Part shown: piece by piece, positions 14,854 to 24,542 of the stretch
Layout: each line of letters starts with the position of its first letter
Numbering within the stretch: the stretch's first letter is position 1
Virus record (IMG/VR): IMGVR_UViG_3300031629_000020
Span: 1-37,923 of that record
Source: a virus
Reading direction: 5' to 3' (one strand)
Length of the DNA stretch: 37,923 nucleotides
The notes under the pieces: model-generated
Seen by the model: only the letters and a program-made list of their open reading frames with translations
Database searches by the model: none
Told to the model about the DNA's origin: nothing
Position numbers and translations under genes: made by a program

Positions 14854-15371
14854 AGTTTTACAAGATATTAAACCAAGTTACGCAAGAAAAGCTAACTGAA
14901 TGGGCTAAAGAAATCGTAAATGAGCTTAAACAGAATCATATAGATGCTGGACAAGTTGCAAGCGGTAAGACTTTAGCAGCATTTGGGTATAAAATCAAAG
15001 CGACCGACGGTTCAATTGTCTTATATATCGAAGGTGCTGAACATATTGAGTTTGATGATCGTGGACGTGGACCAAGTAATTCAGGTAAAATGCTAAAGTC
15101 TGACGTTATTTATAATTGGATGAAAGCAAAAGGAGTGTTTCAATCTGAAAGCGAAAGCAAGAAAAGAAGCATTGCATTCTTAATTGCACGAAAACATAGA
15201 GATGAGGGAAGTTGGCAGCATAGAAAAGGAACGACATTTAAGGGCAAATCAAAGCCCGTATCATCAGCGTTTACAGATGCGAAGATAAATATATTAAATA
15301 GTAGGCTAGGCAATGCAGTATTACCGTTGCTTAAATCTGAAATATTAGAACAATTTAAAACAGTAGCATGA
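14847..15371 (+). CDS. HK97 gp10-like tail/minor structural protein
   Basis: 174 residues starting at GTG 14847, which overlaps the preceding stop. It has a helical N-terminus (TQEKLTEWAKEIVNELKQNHIDAGQVASGKTLAAF), a beta segment (SIVLYIEGAEHIEFDDRGRGPS), then FLIARKHRDEGSWQHRKG. This is the type of small head-tail joining/tail completion protein that carries basic and acidic stretches around a GRG-like loop. Assignment to the gp10-like family is moderate, from pattern and context. Confidence 0.55.
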   Translation: MLEFYKILNQVTQEKLTEWAKEIVNELKQNHIDAGQVASGKTLAAFGYKIKATDGSIVLYIEGAEHIEFDDRGRGPSNSGKMLKSDVIYNWMKAKGVFQSESESKKRSIAFLIARKHRDEGSWQHRKGTTFKGKSKPVSSAFTDAKINILNSRLGNAVLPLLKSEILEQFKTVA

Positions 15372-16396
15372 ATTTAACAGTATTAAATAATCCAGAAACA
15401 GAATTAGCCAATGGGCATGTGTGTAAGTTTTCGCATGGGTTTAATTCAATCTATGTAGATGTGGTTAGACAAGACTATGAGATTACAGCAAGTTCATCAG
15501 ATGCAGGATTCTTGGCTCTATTCGTTGCAGATACATCTGTGTTTACTTTAAATCAAAAGGTTTTCTATCTTGGATTAGATGCTCTAGGGAATACAGTTAA
15601 AACAGGAACAGCAACGATATGGAAAATAGAACCTACTTATATTGCATTGTTAACAGCAGCAACAAACCAATTGACGCCGCCGCAACCTATTAACGTTATT
15701 GTAGACGGAACTATTAACCTGATAGCAACAACCAAACGAGAGGTTGAAATTAGCGGAACTATAAACGATGGTGTAAACGATAGGGCGTTTACAACTAGAC
15801 GCTTTTCATACGATAATACTGGAACAGTAAGAGTGTATATAAATGGTTTAATACGGTCCTTGTTCGCTAAACGTTACGACATAGACGAAACCATACATAA
15901 TGAAAAGCAATTTGGAGCAGCCTTATATTTAGAGGGTATTACTTGCAAGGATATAAATACTAGCGTTGAGATTGAATTATTAGGATCGTCTTACATTGCG
16001 GTTAAATCAATTGAACAGATAGGAAGCGACAATAGATTAGTAGATTATGAAGTTTATAACAATGGAGTAATCAATAGTACTGCGAGTTTTCTAACAGCAT
16101 TCAAAAAACCTGTATTCTTTTCTGCGTTTCCTTACACACTAATGTCAGCAATAGGGGAAAATGCAAGTACAATATATTACAGGTACGAGCATGGAGGGTT
16201 AACATCAGATACGCTAATGAATATCGCAGGGCATGGAATTTATAAAATGAAAGTAAGCAACTCAACAGGGGTACGAGCATTTAACGTTTCATTGGTAACA
16301 GGGATAGCAGCAGGTGAATTCAGTCTAGCTATTGACGCCGCAGGGCACGCATTAAATATAGATAACGCAGGACACGAACTAAATATACAACAATAA
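15368..16396 (+). CDS. Tail-associated structural protein (342 residues)
   Basis: A beta-rich protein typical of virion components: long alternations such as GTINLIATTKREVEISGTINDGVNDRAFTTRR, many T/N/G residues and few charges. It ends in a short repeat (AGHALNI, AGHELNI). No enzyme motif is seen. It overlaps the gp10-like gene by 4 nt and precedes a small membrane-type protein and a fibre gene. It probably belongs to the tail or its adsorption apparatus. Confidence 0.6.
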   Translation: MNLTVLNNPETELANGHVCKFSHGFNSIYVDVVRQDYEITASSSDAGFLALFVADTSVFTLNQKVFYLGLDALGNTVKTGTATIWKIEPTYIALLTAATNQLTPPQPINVIVDGTINLIATTKREVEISGTINDGVNDRAFTTRRFSYDNTGTVRVYINGLIRSLFAKRYDIDETIHNEKQFGAALYLEGITCKDINTSVEIELLGSSYIAVKSIEQIGSDNRLVDYEVYNNGVINSTASFLTAFKKPVFFSAFPYTLMSAIGENASTIYYRYEHGGLTSDTLMNIAGHGIYKMKVSNSTGVRAFNVSLVTGIAAGEFSLAIDAAGHALNIDNAGHELNIQQ

Positions 16397-16397
16397 T

Positions 16398-16841
16398 ATG
16401 AAAGAAAGAATTGGAATTATTACAGGAGGGCTGATAGTGGGATTACTATTAGCATGGATAGGCTTAATTGAATTTAAGATAGTATTTATTATTATAGGCT
16501 CTATAATGGCTTATGAGGGATATTGCTTAATGTCCTCGAATTACAAGTTTATGAGAGACAAGTTAAAAGCTAAATACGTAAAGCGGTGGCATGGAAAGGA
16601 TTTTACAGCGAGCATTTGCGGTCAAGAAATCAAAGGTAAGGTTTCAACTCAAACACTCAAACACAACACTAACTTTGTTTATTTATGCTTTGATGTAAAT
16701 ATTGTAGGTGCTGAGGATTCACACGACTACGCAGAATTAGAAGATACGCAAGGATTTAGGCATGCTTGGTTTATAGGATTTGGAGATAAGGACAGCCTCA
16801 ATATGGCATCAGTAGAAAATTTAATTATAAAAGGAATATAA
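16398..16841 (+). CDS. Membrane-anchored hypothetical protein
   Basis: 147 residues with a hydrophobic helical hairpin at about 5-24 and 27-46 (IITGGLIVGLLLAWIGLI, then FKIVFIIIGSIMAYEGY). A soluble domain follows (KAKYVKRWHGKDFTASICGQEIKGKVST; NFVYLCFDVNIVG). Membrane-anchored proteins are unusual in a tail operon. It may act during assembly at the membrane or in the infected cell. It starts 1 nt after the previous gene and is followed 1 nt later by the fibre gene. Confidence 0.55.
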   Translation: MKERIGIITGGLIVGLLLAWIGLIEFKIVFIIIGSIMAYEGYCLMSSNYKFMRDKLKAKYVKRWHGKDFTASICGQEIKGKVSTQTLKHNTNFVYLCFDVNIVGAEDSHDYAELEDTQGFRHAWFIGFGDKDSLNMASVENLIIKGI

Positions 16842-16842
16842 A

Positions 16843-18330
16843 ATGAAAAGATTATTATTATTATTTGGAACGGTTCTAATTAGTGTTATGTTGTTTGGTC
16901 AATATACAGAAAACAAACTACCATCAGGATTAACAGAATCAACAACAGTAGGAGATGCAGACTATACAATTATTCAAAAGAACGGAGAGTTGATAGTTAA
17001 GGCAGTACGGATGGACACAATCAAGGCTTACATGGTCGAAGGTATGACAGCAGATATTCCTGTATTAGATTCGGTCTCAGGTTCAACAGGACAGTTTGTA
17101 ATATCTGATGGTGTAGGTTGGCTAAGTCCTGTTTCTGCAAAGTATGAAGGTGGTGGCGCATACACTTTCGGTTATCGCTCGGGGATTAAGGGTTGGGGCT
17201 CAATGGTATTAGGTGGCAATTTAAACGGTGGCCAGAATGCAGCAACGGGAATTTTATCTATAGCAACGGGAATAAGCACAGTAGCAAGCGGTTTAAATTC
17301 GTTTGCAGGCGGTAATGGAAGTATAGCAAGCGGAACAGGTGCATTTAGTTTTGGATATTATTCCACAGCAAGCGGTGAGTATGCAACAAGCTTAGGGTAT
17401 CAGAGTGTTGCAAGTGGTGCTTATTCCACAGCAAGCGGGTATTTTTCCACAGCAAGCGGGAATTATTCCACAGCAAGCGGGAATTATTCCACAGCAAGTG
17501 GGACTTATTCCACAGCAAGTGGGTATTTTTCCACAGCAAGCGGGTATTCCTCCACAGCAAGTGGGACTTATTCCACAGCAAGTGGGACTTATTCCACAGC
17601 AAGCGGGAATTATTCCACAGCAAGCGGGAATTATTCCACAGCAAGTGGGTATTCCTCCACAGCAAATTCATACGCTGAAACCGTAATAGGCATATATCCT
17701 GACACAGTTACACCAACATCAGCAACCACATACCAATTATCAGATTGGCTTTTTGGTATTGGAAACGGAACAAGTGCAGGGAGTAAGTCAAACGCCTTAG
17801 TAATGCTCAAATCAGGAAACACAACAGCAATAGGAGACTGGACAATTGACGGAGATTTGACAGTAACAGGGGATGTTGACTTTTCAGGTTCATTCCCTAC
17901 AATATCGGCTTACATTCCAGAAGATAGCACACTTTCAACCACACTATTAACAGGAGTTCCGAAGTACTTAGGTGATGGAAATACAAACCAATTCGTAAAC
18001 ACCAATACAGTAGATTTTGAATTAAACGGTGATACCCTTGTTTACATAGGAACAAATGCAACAACAATGTATATATCTTATAATGCGGTATCTACAACAT
18101 CAACGGTATCAACAACAGTACATACATACATCTATATTAACGATGTATTAGATGAACAATTTACAGGAGTCGTATTTTGTAAAACAGCAGGCGAGAAGTA
18201 CCCAATGAGTGGAGCTAGTGGATTAGTAGTGTTAAATCCTAATGATTCCGTAAAAATATACATCGAAGCTGATAAGAATTGCACGGTAGTGAACGATCAT
18301 TTCCCAGTATCAGCATTTAAAGTAAAATAA
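16843..18330 (+). CDS. YadA-like repeat fibre/adhesin with an N-terminal signal-like segment
   Basis: 495 residues. The N-terminus (MKRLLLLFGTVLISVMLFGQ) looks like a Sec signal peptide with cleavage near LFG/Q, unusual for a virion fibre. Residues 100-280 carry YadA-head-type heptad repeats (Y/F/S-STASG-x), which fold as a trimeric left-handed beta-roll. The C-terminal ~130 residues (VDFELNGDTLVYIGTN...VKIYIEADKNC) are beta-rich and resemble a jelly-roll/C1q-like trimeric receptor head. The order shaft-repeats-head suggests a fibre or a secreted adhesin that binds a host surface. It lies before the tail-tip genes. Repeat DNA is described at 17422. Confidence 0.75.
   Translation: MKRLLLLFGTVLISVMLFGQYTENKLPSGLTESTTVGDADYTIIQKNGELIVKAVRMDTIKAYMVEGMTADIPVLDSVSGSTGQFVISDGVGWLSPVSAKYEGGGAYTFGYRSGIKGWGSMVLGGNLNGGQNAATGILSIATGISTVASGLNSFAGGNGSIASGTGAFSFGYYSTASGEYATSLGYQSVASGAYSTASGYFSTASGNYSTASGNYSTASGTYSTASGYFSTASGYSSTASGTYSTASGTYSTASGNYSTASGNYSTASGYSSTANSYAETVIGIYPDTVTPTSATTYQLSDWLFGIGNGTSAGSKSNALVMLKSGNTTAIGDWTIDGDLTVTGDVDFSGSFPTISAYIPEDSTLSTTLLTGVPKYLGDGNTNQFVNTNTVDFELNGDTLVYIGTNATTMYISYNAVSTTSTVSTTVHTYIYINDVLDEQFTGVVFCKTAGEKYPMSGASGLVVLNPNDSVKIYIEADKNCTVVNDHFPVSAFKVK
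17422..17673 (+). repeat. Tandem 21-bp coding repeats (heptad STASG units)
   Basis: Twelve tandem units of exactly 21 bp: eleven full units from 17422 to 17652 and a degenerate twelfth to 17673. Each encodes (Y/F/S)STASG(Y/N/T). Units match almost perfectly, even at synonymous sites (for example the invariant tccacagcaag), so they expanded recently, probably by replication slippage. Variation is confined to the first and last codons of the unit. Length variants stay in frame. Confidence 0.95.
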
Positions 18331-18332
18331 TT

Positions 18333-18764
18333 ATGACAACAATAGTATTAACAGAAGTATTACCATTCACCGTAGATGAGTCCTGCGGTGATGGTATCTT
18401 TTTAAGATGGGAAAACGATTCGGGAGCAGTGGACCAATGGTATTTCAAAGGCAATATAGCTGAAAATCCAGAAATAGGAGATGCGATATACTTTGAAAAG
18501 TACGTTGATGATTTATTAAACACTACATCTAACTTTGAAGTTACGCAAAAATCCTACGCTGAATCAATCACAGCTTATGCTGAGTTCGATAAAGATAATG
18601 CCGAAGGATTCAAGCAGCTTATGCGAAGCAGACAGATAGAAATGTATGTGCTGGGTGTGTTTTATCAGATAGACATTAGAGTTGTTAATTTCAATGTTAA
18701 AAAATACAATCCATTTGGGAAAATCACAATTGAAATAATACTACCAAAGAAGTATATTAAATGA
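18333..18764 (+). CDS. Hypothetical tail protein (143 residues)
   Basis: A soluble, beta-rich acidic protein with WENDSGAVDQWYFKGNIAENPEIGDAIYFEK near the N-terminus and YNPFGKITIEIILPKKYIK at the C-terminus. It sits between the fibre gene and the tail-tip gene, with a 4-nt overlap to the latter. A baseplate or tail-hub companion role is likely from position only. Confidence 0.6.
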   Translation: MTTIVLTEVLPFTVDESCGDGIFLRWENDSGAVDQWYFKGNIAENPEIGDAIYFEKYVDDLLNTTSNFEVTQKSYAESITAYAEFDKDNAEGFKQLMRSRQIEMYVLGVFYQIDIRVVNFNVKKYNPFGKITIEIILPKKYIK

Positions 18765-20722
18765 GAAAACTAATTATCAACGGAGTAGTTGCAGATTTGC
18801 CAGATGATACAGTAATTGCTTTAACTAAACAAAGTAATAATATATTTGATTTTCAGAATAAGAGGTCGAATTTAAGCAATACAATTAAGTTGCCATTGTC
18901 AGATACAAACAAAGGTATCTTTGAGGATGCTGACGATATTGCGGCTTACTCTACGGATATACGGAACTTTCATGATGTTAAGTATATTCAAGAGTACGAA
19001 GAAATAATATCGCAAGGTCAAGGCAAATTATTAAACTCAGTTGATAGTTTTGAATTCACTACATACTGGGGCAATATTGATTTGGTTGCTATACTTGGCG
19101 ATAAGACTTTGCGAGATTTGGATCTTGACGATTTAACCCATGTCTGGAATATGGACAATGTGACAGCTTTAAATGTTGGTAGTGATGATTTGATTTATCC
19201 GGTATTAAATACACATGAAACGGAAGAGCTAAGAGAGGGAACGGCGTCCATTCCATTATATGCGGCTAGGGTTATGCCTATGGTTTCATTATCCAGAATA
19301 TTAGAACAAATACAATCTGATAACGATATTGAATTTACGGGCAATATAGTTGAGGATTATTTAAGTCCGACAGTTGACGAAGATTCTTATATTCCTACAA
19401 TCACAAAAGAATATTTAACGTCAGAAGATATAAATCAAAGTATAGATGCAGATAGGCTACTATCAAGCAATAGTGATTCTCCATTTGCATTTGGAGACCA
19501 TCAATACGGAGGCGGTCCAATCATTGAAGAAATAATAGTCGAAGAAACAGGAACGTTTGAGTATTCAACCACTCTAATAAATAGATTTGTATTTAACACA
19601 TTAGGACCTCCGCCAACAATAGATGTTCCGATTAAGATAGATATTATAATTGCAGTTGATTTTTACGATAGTGCACTTGGATTGTGGAGCGACCTAACCT
19701 TTTTAGAAGTCCAATCAGGCGGATATAACTATGAGGAATTTAACGAAATCGACAGTGTGTTAGGAACTGGATCATCAGGAGCTGTATTTTTGAACCAATA
19801 CACGCTTAGAAAGTATTTCACAGCAGGTGATAGGATTAGATTTAACGTATTGTCGGATGTGCATCTAAGTAGTGGCGCAGAATCATTCACAACATTCAGT
19901 TCAGAGCAATATGTAAATCAAGAGTCTATAATCTCATTTATACCACAGATTATTGAGTTCAATGATACATGGCCAATAGAAAAGACACTACCAGAGATTA
20001 AGCAAATAGACCTACTTAAATATATCGCTGCAAAGAAATGCTACCTAATGGATATCGAGGATGGCACTAGGAAGATAAGGTTCAAAAAGTTTAGCGACTT
20101 ATCTAATAACGTAGGTGATGCACTTGATATTTCAGAGATAACCGAAAGCACCAATATAGCTTCTTATCATTCCGAACTGTCACAGGAGAATGATTTGATT
20201 TATGACAACTACGAGGGTTTAGGCAATGTAGGCAAAGGGATTTTAACGGTTGCTGACAATACACTAACTCCACTTAACGAGTTTTATAAAGCTCCGTTTT
20301 CTGCTTCTAAAAATGAATTGTGGAATAATATTACAATAGGCAGGTTTCCAACTATTAAGATATGGAATGAAGATTTAGAAGATGTCGGATCTAGAATATA
20401 CAGGCTTAAAAAAGAAGAATTTACAGCGTTATATTTTACCGCAGGATTAGATACGGATTCAACAACCGAGAAATACATTGCTTATTGGTCAGATGTTGAT
20501 AATTTCCAGAGCATAATAGATTCTGAATATGTCGAGTACAAGGCAATGATGGATAACTTCACAGCAGTACAATCGAGTTGTTTACTAAGCGATGAGATAT
20601 TTAAGAGTATAGATTTGTTAGAGCCTGTTTTCATTCAACAAGAAGGCTCTTATTTTATGATACAGATAATTAAAGATTACGTTTCGGGTAAACCAGTAGG
20701 GATTGACTTAATAAAATTATAA
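18761..20722 (+). CDS. Tail tip/baseplate protein
   Basis: 653 residues. The N-terminus (MRKLIINGVVADLPDDTVIALTKQSNNIFDFQNKRSN, then NTIKLPLSDTNKGIF) has the pattern of a large structural protein found next to the tape-measure gene in Bacteroidota siphophages. It is acidic and beta-rich throughout. The region 385-640 resembles a hub/tail-tip fold (IDLLKYIAAKKCYLMDIEDGTRKIRFKKFSDL). It lies immediately before the tape-measure gene. Probably forms the tail tip that contacts the cell surface. Confidence 0.65.
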   Translation: MRKLIINGVVADLPDDTVIALTKQSNNIFDFQNKRSNLSNTIKLPLSDTNKGIFEDADDIAAYSTDIRNFHDVKYIQEYEEIISQGQGKLLNSVDSFEFTTYWGNIDLVAILGDKTLRDLDLDDLTHVWNMDNVTALNVGSDDLIYPVLNTHETEELREGTASIPLYAARVMPMVSLSRILEQIQSDNDIEFTGNIVEDYLSPTVDEDSYIPTITKEYLTSEDINQSIDADRLLSSNSDSPFAFGDHQYGGGPIIEEIIVEETGTFEYSTTLINRFVFNTLGPPPTIDVPIKIDIIIAVDFYDSALGLWSDLTFLEVQSGGYNYEEFNEIDSVLGTGSSGAVFLNQYTLRKYFTAGDRIRFNVLSDVHLSSGAESFTTFSSEQYVNQESIISFIPQIIEFNDTWPIEKTLPEIKQIDLLKYIAAKKCYLMDIEDGTRKIRFKKFSDLSNNVGDALDISEITESTNIASYHSELSQENDLIYDNYEGLGNVGKGILTVADNTLTPLNEFYKAPFSASKNELWNNITIGRFPTIKIWNEDLEDVGSRIYRLKKEEFTALYFTAGLDTDSTTEKYIAYWSDVDNFQSIIDSEYVEYKAMMDNFTAVQSSCLLSDEIFKSIDLLEPVFIQQEGSYFMIQIIKDYVSGKPVGIDLIKL

Positions 20723-23493
20723 TGGCAGATAAAAAGATAATATTAGAATTAGACGTAAAGACAGAATCAGCTAGAAAACATGTTGACGAATTGAATAAGT
20801 CAATTAAAGAGTCTACTGAGATTACTAAACGCATGGTTAAGCAGAAGCAAACCGAAACCGAAACGTACAAGAAAGAGGTTAAGGTATTATCTACATTAAA
20901 GCAGAGCCAGAAGGATGCGACTAAAGTATTAAAAACACAAGAAAAAGAGCGACAAAAAGCACTTAACGTAATTGAAAAGCAGCGACAAAAAACACTTGCA
21001 TTGGTTGCAGCGGCAAACAAGGAAGTCAAAACAGATGCAGACTTGGCAGCTAAATTGCGAGCGCAAATAAACCTTAGGCAAAGGGTAGATAAAACTACTG
21101 CAAAAGGTAGAGCCGAATATAACAGAATGACTGGTTCGATTCAAAAGATGGACGCAGCGGTTAAGAAAAATAATGCATCAGTTGGTAGACATCAGGGTAA
21201 CGTAGGAAAATACCCTAAAATAATGGGTGCTGCGGTTGCGGCTGCAGGTGCTGCGATAATGGCATTTAGAATGCTATCTAGTGCGGTCGGCGCTTCGGTA
21301 GATGCTTTCTTAGTTCAGGAAGATGTAAGCCTCAAAGTTACCAATACTTTCGGAGATTTCGCGGATTCAATAAACGCCGCAGCGGATGCAACGCAGGATT
21401 TAACAACGGTAGGTAATGAGCAATATCAAAAACTTGCGGTACTTGCTTCGAATATGGGTACGACTAACGACGCTGTTAATGATACTGTAAGGGATTCAAT
21501 CTCTCTTAGTACTCAATTCATAGAGTTTGGGTTAACCCAAGAAACAGCAATAAAGGGTCTTGCTCTTGCAAGAGAAGGAGATTATACTCAGCTACAAAGA
21601 TATATTCCAGCACTAAAAGAGGCTAACACAGCAGCAGAAAAGCAAGCCATACTAACCGAAGGTGCCGCAAGGGGTTGGGATATGGCTCAAAAGAACGCGG
21701 AGTCATATAGAGGGCGTATAGATCAAATGAAAAACGCCTACGGAGATTTGCAAGAAGCAATCGGAGGTCAGATATTAACAGGACTGTTTGATGCAGAAGA
21801 GGGAGGTAATATAGTTGATTCTATAAAAAAGATAATTAAAATATTTGAAAAAACTGGATTTATTACAAAGTATATCGAACAAATGAAAGAGCAAGCGGGT
21901 TTAATTATCAAGCCATTTGAAGAAATGTTTAATATCTTTAATAGTGTTGCTCAATCTATGGGATTCGCAGGAGATAAAGGCGATACGCTCACGTTAATAT
22001 TTGACGTGCTTATGTGGATTATAAAAGCATTGCAGGTGCCAATGCGCGCAGTTTGGGAAGTTATTGAAACAGTAATTAGTAGTATTGGATTCTGGATTGA
22101 TGTGATGTTGGGTAAGAAAGGAATTAACGACGTATTAGGATTTTACAGAGAGGCAATAATAAATCTAGTTTCGCCAATTACAGACTTGCTAGGATTGACA
22201 GACAAATTAACCGACGCAATGGGTGGCACTTCGGATAGTACAGCGGCGGCGGCAAAGGCGGCAAATAATGCAGGTGTTGACTTTAGTAATCTAAGTAAGG
22301 ACTTGGAGGATGTGACAGAAAAAACAGGAATTCTAGGCACTAAGTTCAATAAACTTAAAGACGATTTAGACGCATTCCACAAAGCTGAAGCGGCAGCAGC
22401 AAAAGCACTAGAAGAGAATAACAAGAAATACCAAGCATTTGCAAAGGTTCAATTTGCTATAAACCAAGAGGCAAAGAAAAACAAACAGTTAACAACTGAC
22501 ATAAACGAGCAACGAGCAATCGAAGTACAGCGTTTAGAGGACATAATGAAAGCCACTGACACTTTCTTTTCAGAGGGTGGATATACTAGAGGTGAGATTG
22601 AAAAACTCAAAGAACTGCAAAAGGGATTACAAGCAGCATCTTATCAACAAATCGAACAAATAGATGACACTACGGACGCTTATCTTGATTCCTATGATGC
22701 CGATATTGTTAATGTAGATAATTATCTAAAAACTAAAGAGGACCTAAATAAAGAAGCAAACGCAGAGTTCTTGAAGGACCAAGAAGAAACAGCAGCCAAG
22801 AAAACTGAGATGGACTTAGAGGCTATTGAGGCTGGAATCGCAGCCGATCAAGTCGCAGCCGATAAAAAGAAATTCCTTTTAGAGCAATCTATTAAAGTTG
22901 CAGGAGATTTACTACAAGCGTCGTTAGATTACGAGTTAGCGCAAAACGAAGGGAACGAAGAGAAGCAAAAAGAGATAAGAAAGAAATACGCAGCAGCACA
23001 AGCGGCAATATCAATCGCTGAAATAGGAATAAACACACAGCAAGCGGTAAGTGAAACAGTTGCTGAACTTGGTGGAGTTGGAGCAATAACACCTCTAGGC
23101 GTTGCATTGATTGCAGGTATAATCGGAACGGGAGTTGCGCAAGCGGCATTAGTAGCTACGAACGCTTCTAAAATCGCAGGATTTGCAGATGGTGGATATA
23201 CTGGTGATGGTGGAAAATATGACGAAGCTGGAACGGTACATAAAGGTGAGGACGTTTGGAGTAAGCGAGATGTTGCGTTGTCAGGCGGTATTAAGATTGT
23301 TGAGTCTATGCGTCCAACAAGTCCAACGTTCGGGCAGTACTTTAATGGTGGGGCTGTGGGATTCTCCGAAACAGGAACGTCAAGCAATGGAGAATTCAAA
23401 GCAGATACTAGACCAATAGTTGTAACAGTTGAAGATATAAACGCAGGAGTGTCAAGAGAAAACCGAAGGGCTAGTATTGCTAATTCAATTTAA
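20722..23493 (+). CDS. Tail tape-measure protein
   Basis: 923 residues, the longest gene. The N-terminal ~170 residues are a basic coiled coil (KTESARKHVDELNKSIKES, long K/E/Q runs). Hydrophobic segments lie at about 165-185 (IMGAAVAAAGAAIMAFRMLSS) and about 420-460. A second coiled-coil region is rich in K/E/A. The C-terminus has the alanine/glycine-rich membrane-like stretch and the GFADGGYTGDGGKYD...HKGEDVW pattern common in tape-measure proteins. It sets tail length; at about 0.15 nm per residue it predicts a tail near 140 nm. It starts on the last base of the tip gene's stop codon. Confidence 0.9.
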   Translation: MADKKIILELDVKTESARKHVDELNKSIKESTEITKRMVKQKQTETETYKKEVKVLSTLKQSQKDATKVLKTQEKERQKALNVIEKQRQKTLALVAAANKEVKTDADLAAKLRAQINLRQRVDKTTAKGRAEYNRMTGSIQKMDAAVKKNNASVGRHQGNVGKYPKIMGAAVAAAGAAIMAFRMLSSAVGASVDAFLVQEDVSLKVTNTFGDFADSINAAADATQDLTTVGNEQYQKLAVLASNMGTTNDAVNDTVRDSISLSTQFIEFGLTQETAIKGLALAREGDYTQLQRYIPALKEANTAAEKQAILTEGAARGWDMAQKNAESYRGRIDQMKNAYGDLQEAIGGQILTGLFDAEEGGNIVDSIKKIIKIFEKTGFITKYIEQMKEQAGLIIKPFEEMFNIFNSVAQSMGFAGDKGDTLTLIFDVLMWIIKALQVPMRAVWEVIETVISSIGFWIDVMLGKKGINDVLGFYREAIINLVSPITDLLGLTDKLTDAMGGTSDSTAAAAKAANNAGVDFSNLSKDLEDVTEKTGILGTKFNKLKDDLDAFHKAEAAAAKALEENNKKYQAFAKVQFAINQEAKKNKQLTTDINEQRAIEVQRLEDIMKATDTFFSEGGYTRGEIEKLKELQKGLQAASYQQIEQIDDTTDAYLDSYDADIVNVDNYLKTKEDLNKEANAEFLKDQEETAAKKTEMDLEAIEAGIAADQVAADKKKFLLEQSIKVAGDLLQASLDYELAQNEGNEEKQKEIRKKYAAAQAAISIAEIGINTQQAVSETVAELGGVGAITPLGVALIAGIIGTGVAQAALVATNASKIAGFADGGYTGDGGKYDEAGTVHKGEDVWSKRDVALSGGIKIVESMRPTSPTFGQYFNGGAVGFSETGTSSNGEFKADTRPIVVTVEDINAGVSRENRRASIANSI

Positions 23494-23506
23494 TTGTTTA
23501 TATTTG
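23477..23506 (+). promoter_or_regulatory. Strong Bacteroidota-type promoter (TTG-N19-TATATTTG)
   Basis: TTG (23477-23479), 19-nt spacer and perfect -7 box TATATTTG (23499-23506). It overlaps the tape-measure stop and drives the small membrane gene at 23532 and probably the glycosyltransferases. Confidence 0.75.
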
Positions 23507-23531
23507 TAGGATAAACTATAAATATAAAACT

Positions 23532-23717
23532 ATGAAAGTATTTGCAATTATTATTTTTGGGTTGGCGGTATTTGAAGGATTGGTGGGAATCGTAAGAGTA
23601 GCCGAAAAGGAAAACAAAAAGGAAAATAAAAGCCTATTAGGGATTACGGGGGCATTTATATCTTGTGGACTTACAACGTGGGTTTACATTTGGTGGTTAA
23701 CTACATTATTTAACTAA
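23532..23717 (+). CDS. Small membrane protein
   Basis: 61 residues: an N-terminal hydrophobic helix (about 3-22), a basic loop (EKENKKENK) and a second hydrophobic helix ending in aromatic residues (TTWVYIWWLTTLF). Two-helix topology with both ends on the same side is likely. It has its own strong promoter. Position between tail and glycosyltransferase genes gives no clear function; a membrane-modifying or exclusion role is possible. Confidence 0.6.
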   Translation: MKVFAIIIFGLAVFEGLVGIVRVAEKENKKENKSLLGITGAFISCGLTTWVYIWWLTTLFN

Positions 23718-23753
23718 AAAAATAAAACTATGAAAAAGAAAATCAACGACTAA

Positions 23754-24542
23754 ATGACAATCCAACTTCACATAACAACTTTCAAGCGTCCCGAGTGGTG
23801 CTTTTACTTACTCCAACAGATTAAGGAGCAACAAGGCGAGCATAAGATTAACGTGGTTGTATTTCATGACAAATGCAATTCGGACTATTCCGATAGTATT
23901 AAGTTTTGCAAGTCGAACGGATGGAAATTCTTGACTACAAATAAGAATTTAGGTAAGTGGAAATACTGGAAGCTATTAAATAAGAGTTACGACTATGCAC
24001 AAAATAAAGAGTATGATTATTTTATTTGTCTACCTGATGATATTATCTTGGTCGATGACTTTTTTAACCGTTGTATCAAAATGCCTACGAGTCGTTATCC
24101 GATGATTAACTTCTTTACGGTAAATAAGCACTATGTTGATTACACATTAACAAAAAAGATTGAAAATATAGACGGTATTCAATATTTTACTTCGGGTTGG
24201 GTTGATTGTTGCTTTATTGCACTACCTAAGTTTATGAAAGGATTAAAACTTGGAGAGCCACAAGCATCAGTAAGAAGAAACAATCTAAGGGGCACAGGGT
24301 GCGCCCATGAACTAATTACTTATTATGCGTGTAAGTTCGGACCTAAGCCATCACTACAGACGGTTTACGCACTCTGCGAGCATATCGGAAACATTAAAAC
24401 AGTTATGCATGAAGACTGGAGAAAGCAACATCTATATAAAAACCAAATTAGAGAATTAGATCCGCTAAAGATGTATTTACACGAAGACGATAAGGAATTT
24501 ATTGAGCAGAAAATTGCAGAATTTAAAATTAAAAGAATATGA
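23754..24542 (+). CDS. Glycosyltransferase-like protein A (GT-A fold)
   Basis: 262 residues. It opens with IQLHITTFKRPEWCFYLLQQI, the first strand and helix of GT-A nucleotide-sugar transferases, and carries a DxD-like acidic site in CLPDDIILVDDFF (residues 92-104), the expected metal/UDP-sugar site. A second acidic cluster lies near the C-terminus (YLHEDDKEF). It overlaps glycosyltransferase B by 4 nt. Both sit within the structural gene block, suggesting that a virion protein or the infected cell's surface is glycosylated. The donor and acceptor are unknown. Confidence 0.72.
   Translation: MTIQLHITTFKRPEWCFYLLQQIKEQQGEHKINVVVFHDKCNSDYSDSIKFCKSNGWKFLTTNKNLGKWKYWKLLNKSYDYAQNKEYDYFICLPDDIILVDDFFNRCIKMPTSRYPMINFFTVNKHYVDYTLTKKIENIDGIQYFTSGWVDCCFIALPKFMKGLKLGEPQASVRRNNLRGTGCAHELITYYACKFGPKPSLQTVYALCEHIGNIKTVMHEDWRKQHLYKNQIRELDPLKMYLHEDDKEFIEQKIAEFKIKRI

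Noticed and set aside
17421-17650. DnaA-box-like strings TTATTCCACA in the fibre repeats
   Set aside because: They have one extra base compared with TTATNCACA and are dictated by the codons of the repeat.
17422-17673. CRISPR-like array of short repeats
   Set aside because: The units are contiguous 21-bp repeats in one reading frame with no spacers, encoding STASG heptads, so they are coding repeats.
17345-17686. Long open frames on the minus strand and in another + frame (LLWNN.. and IPQQAG.. repeats)
   Set aside because: They are by-products of the 21-bp period, which keeps every frame open. They have no start context and lie inside the fibre gene.
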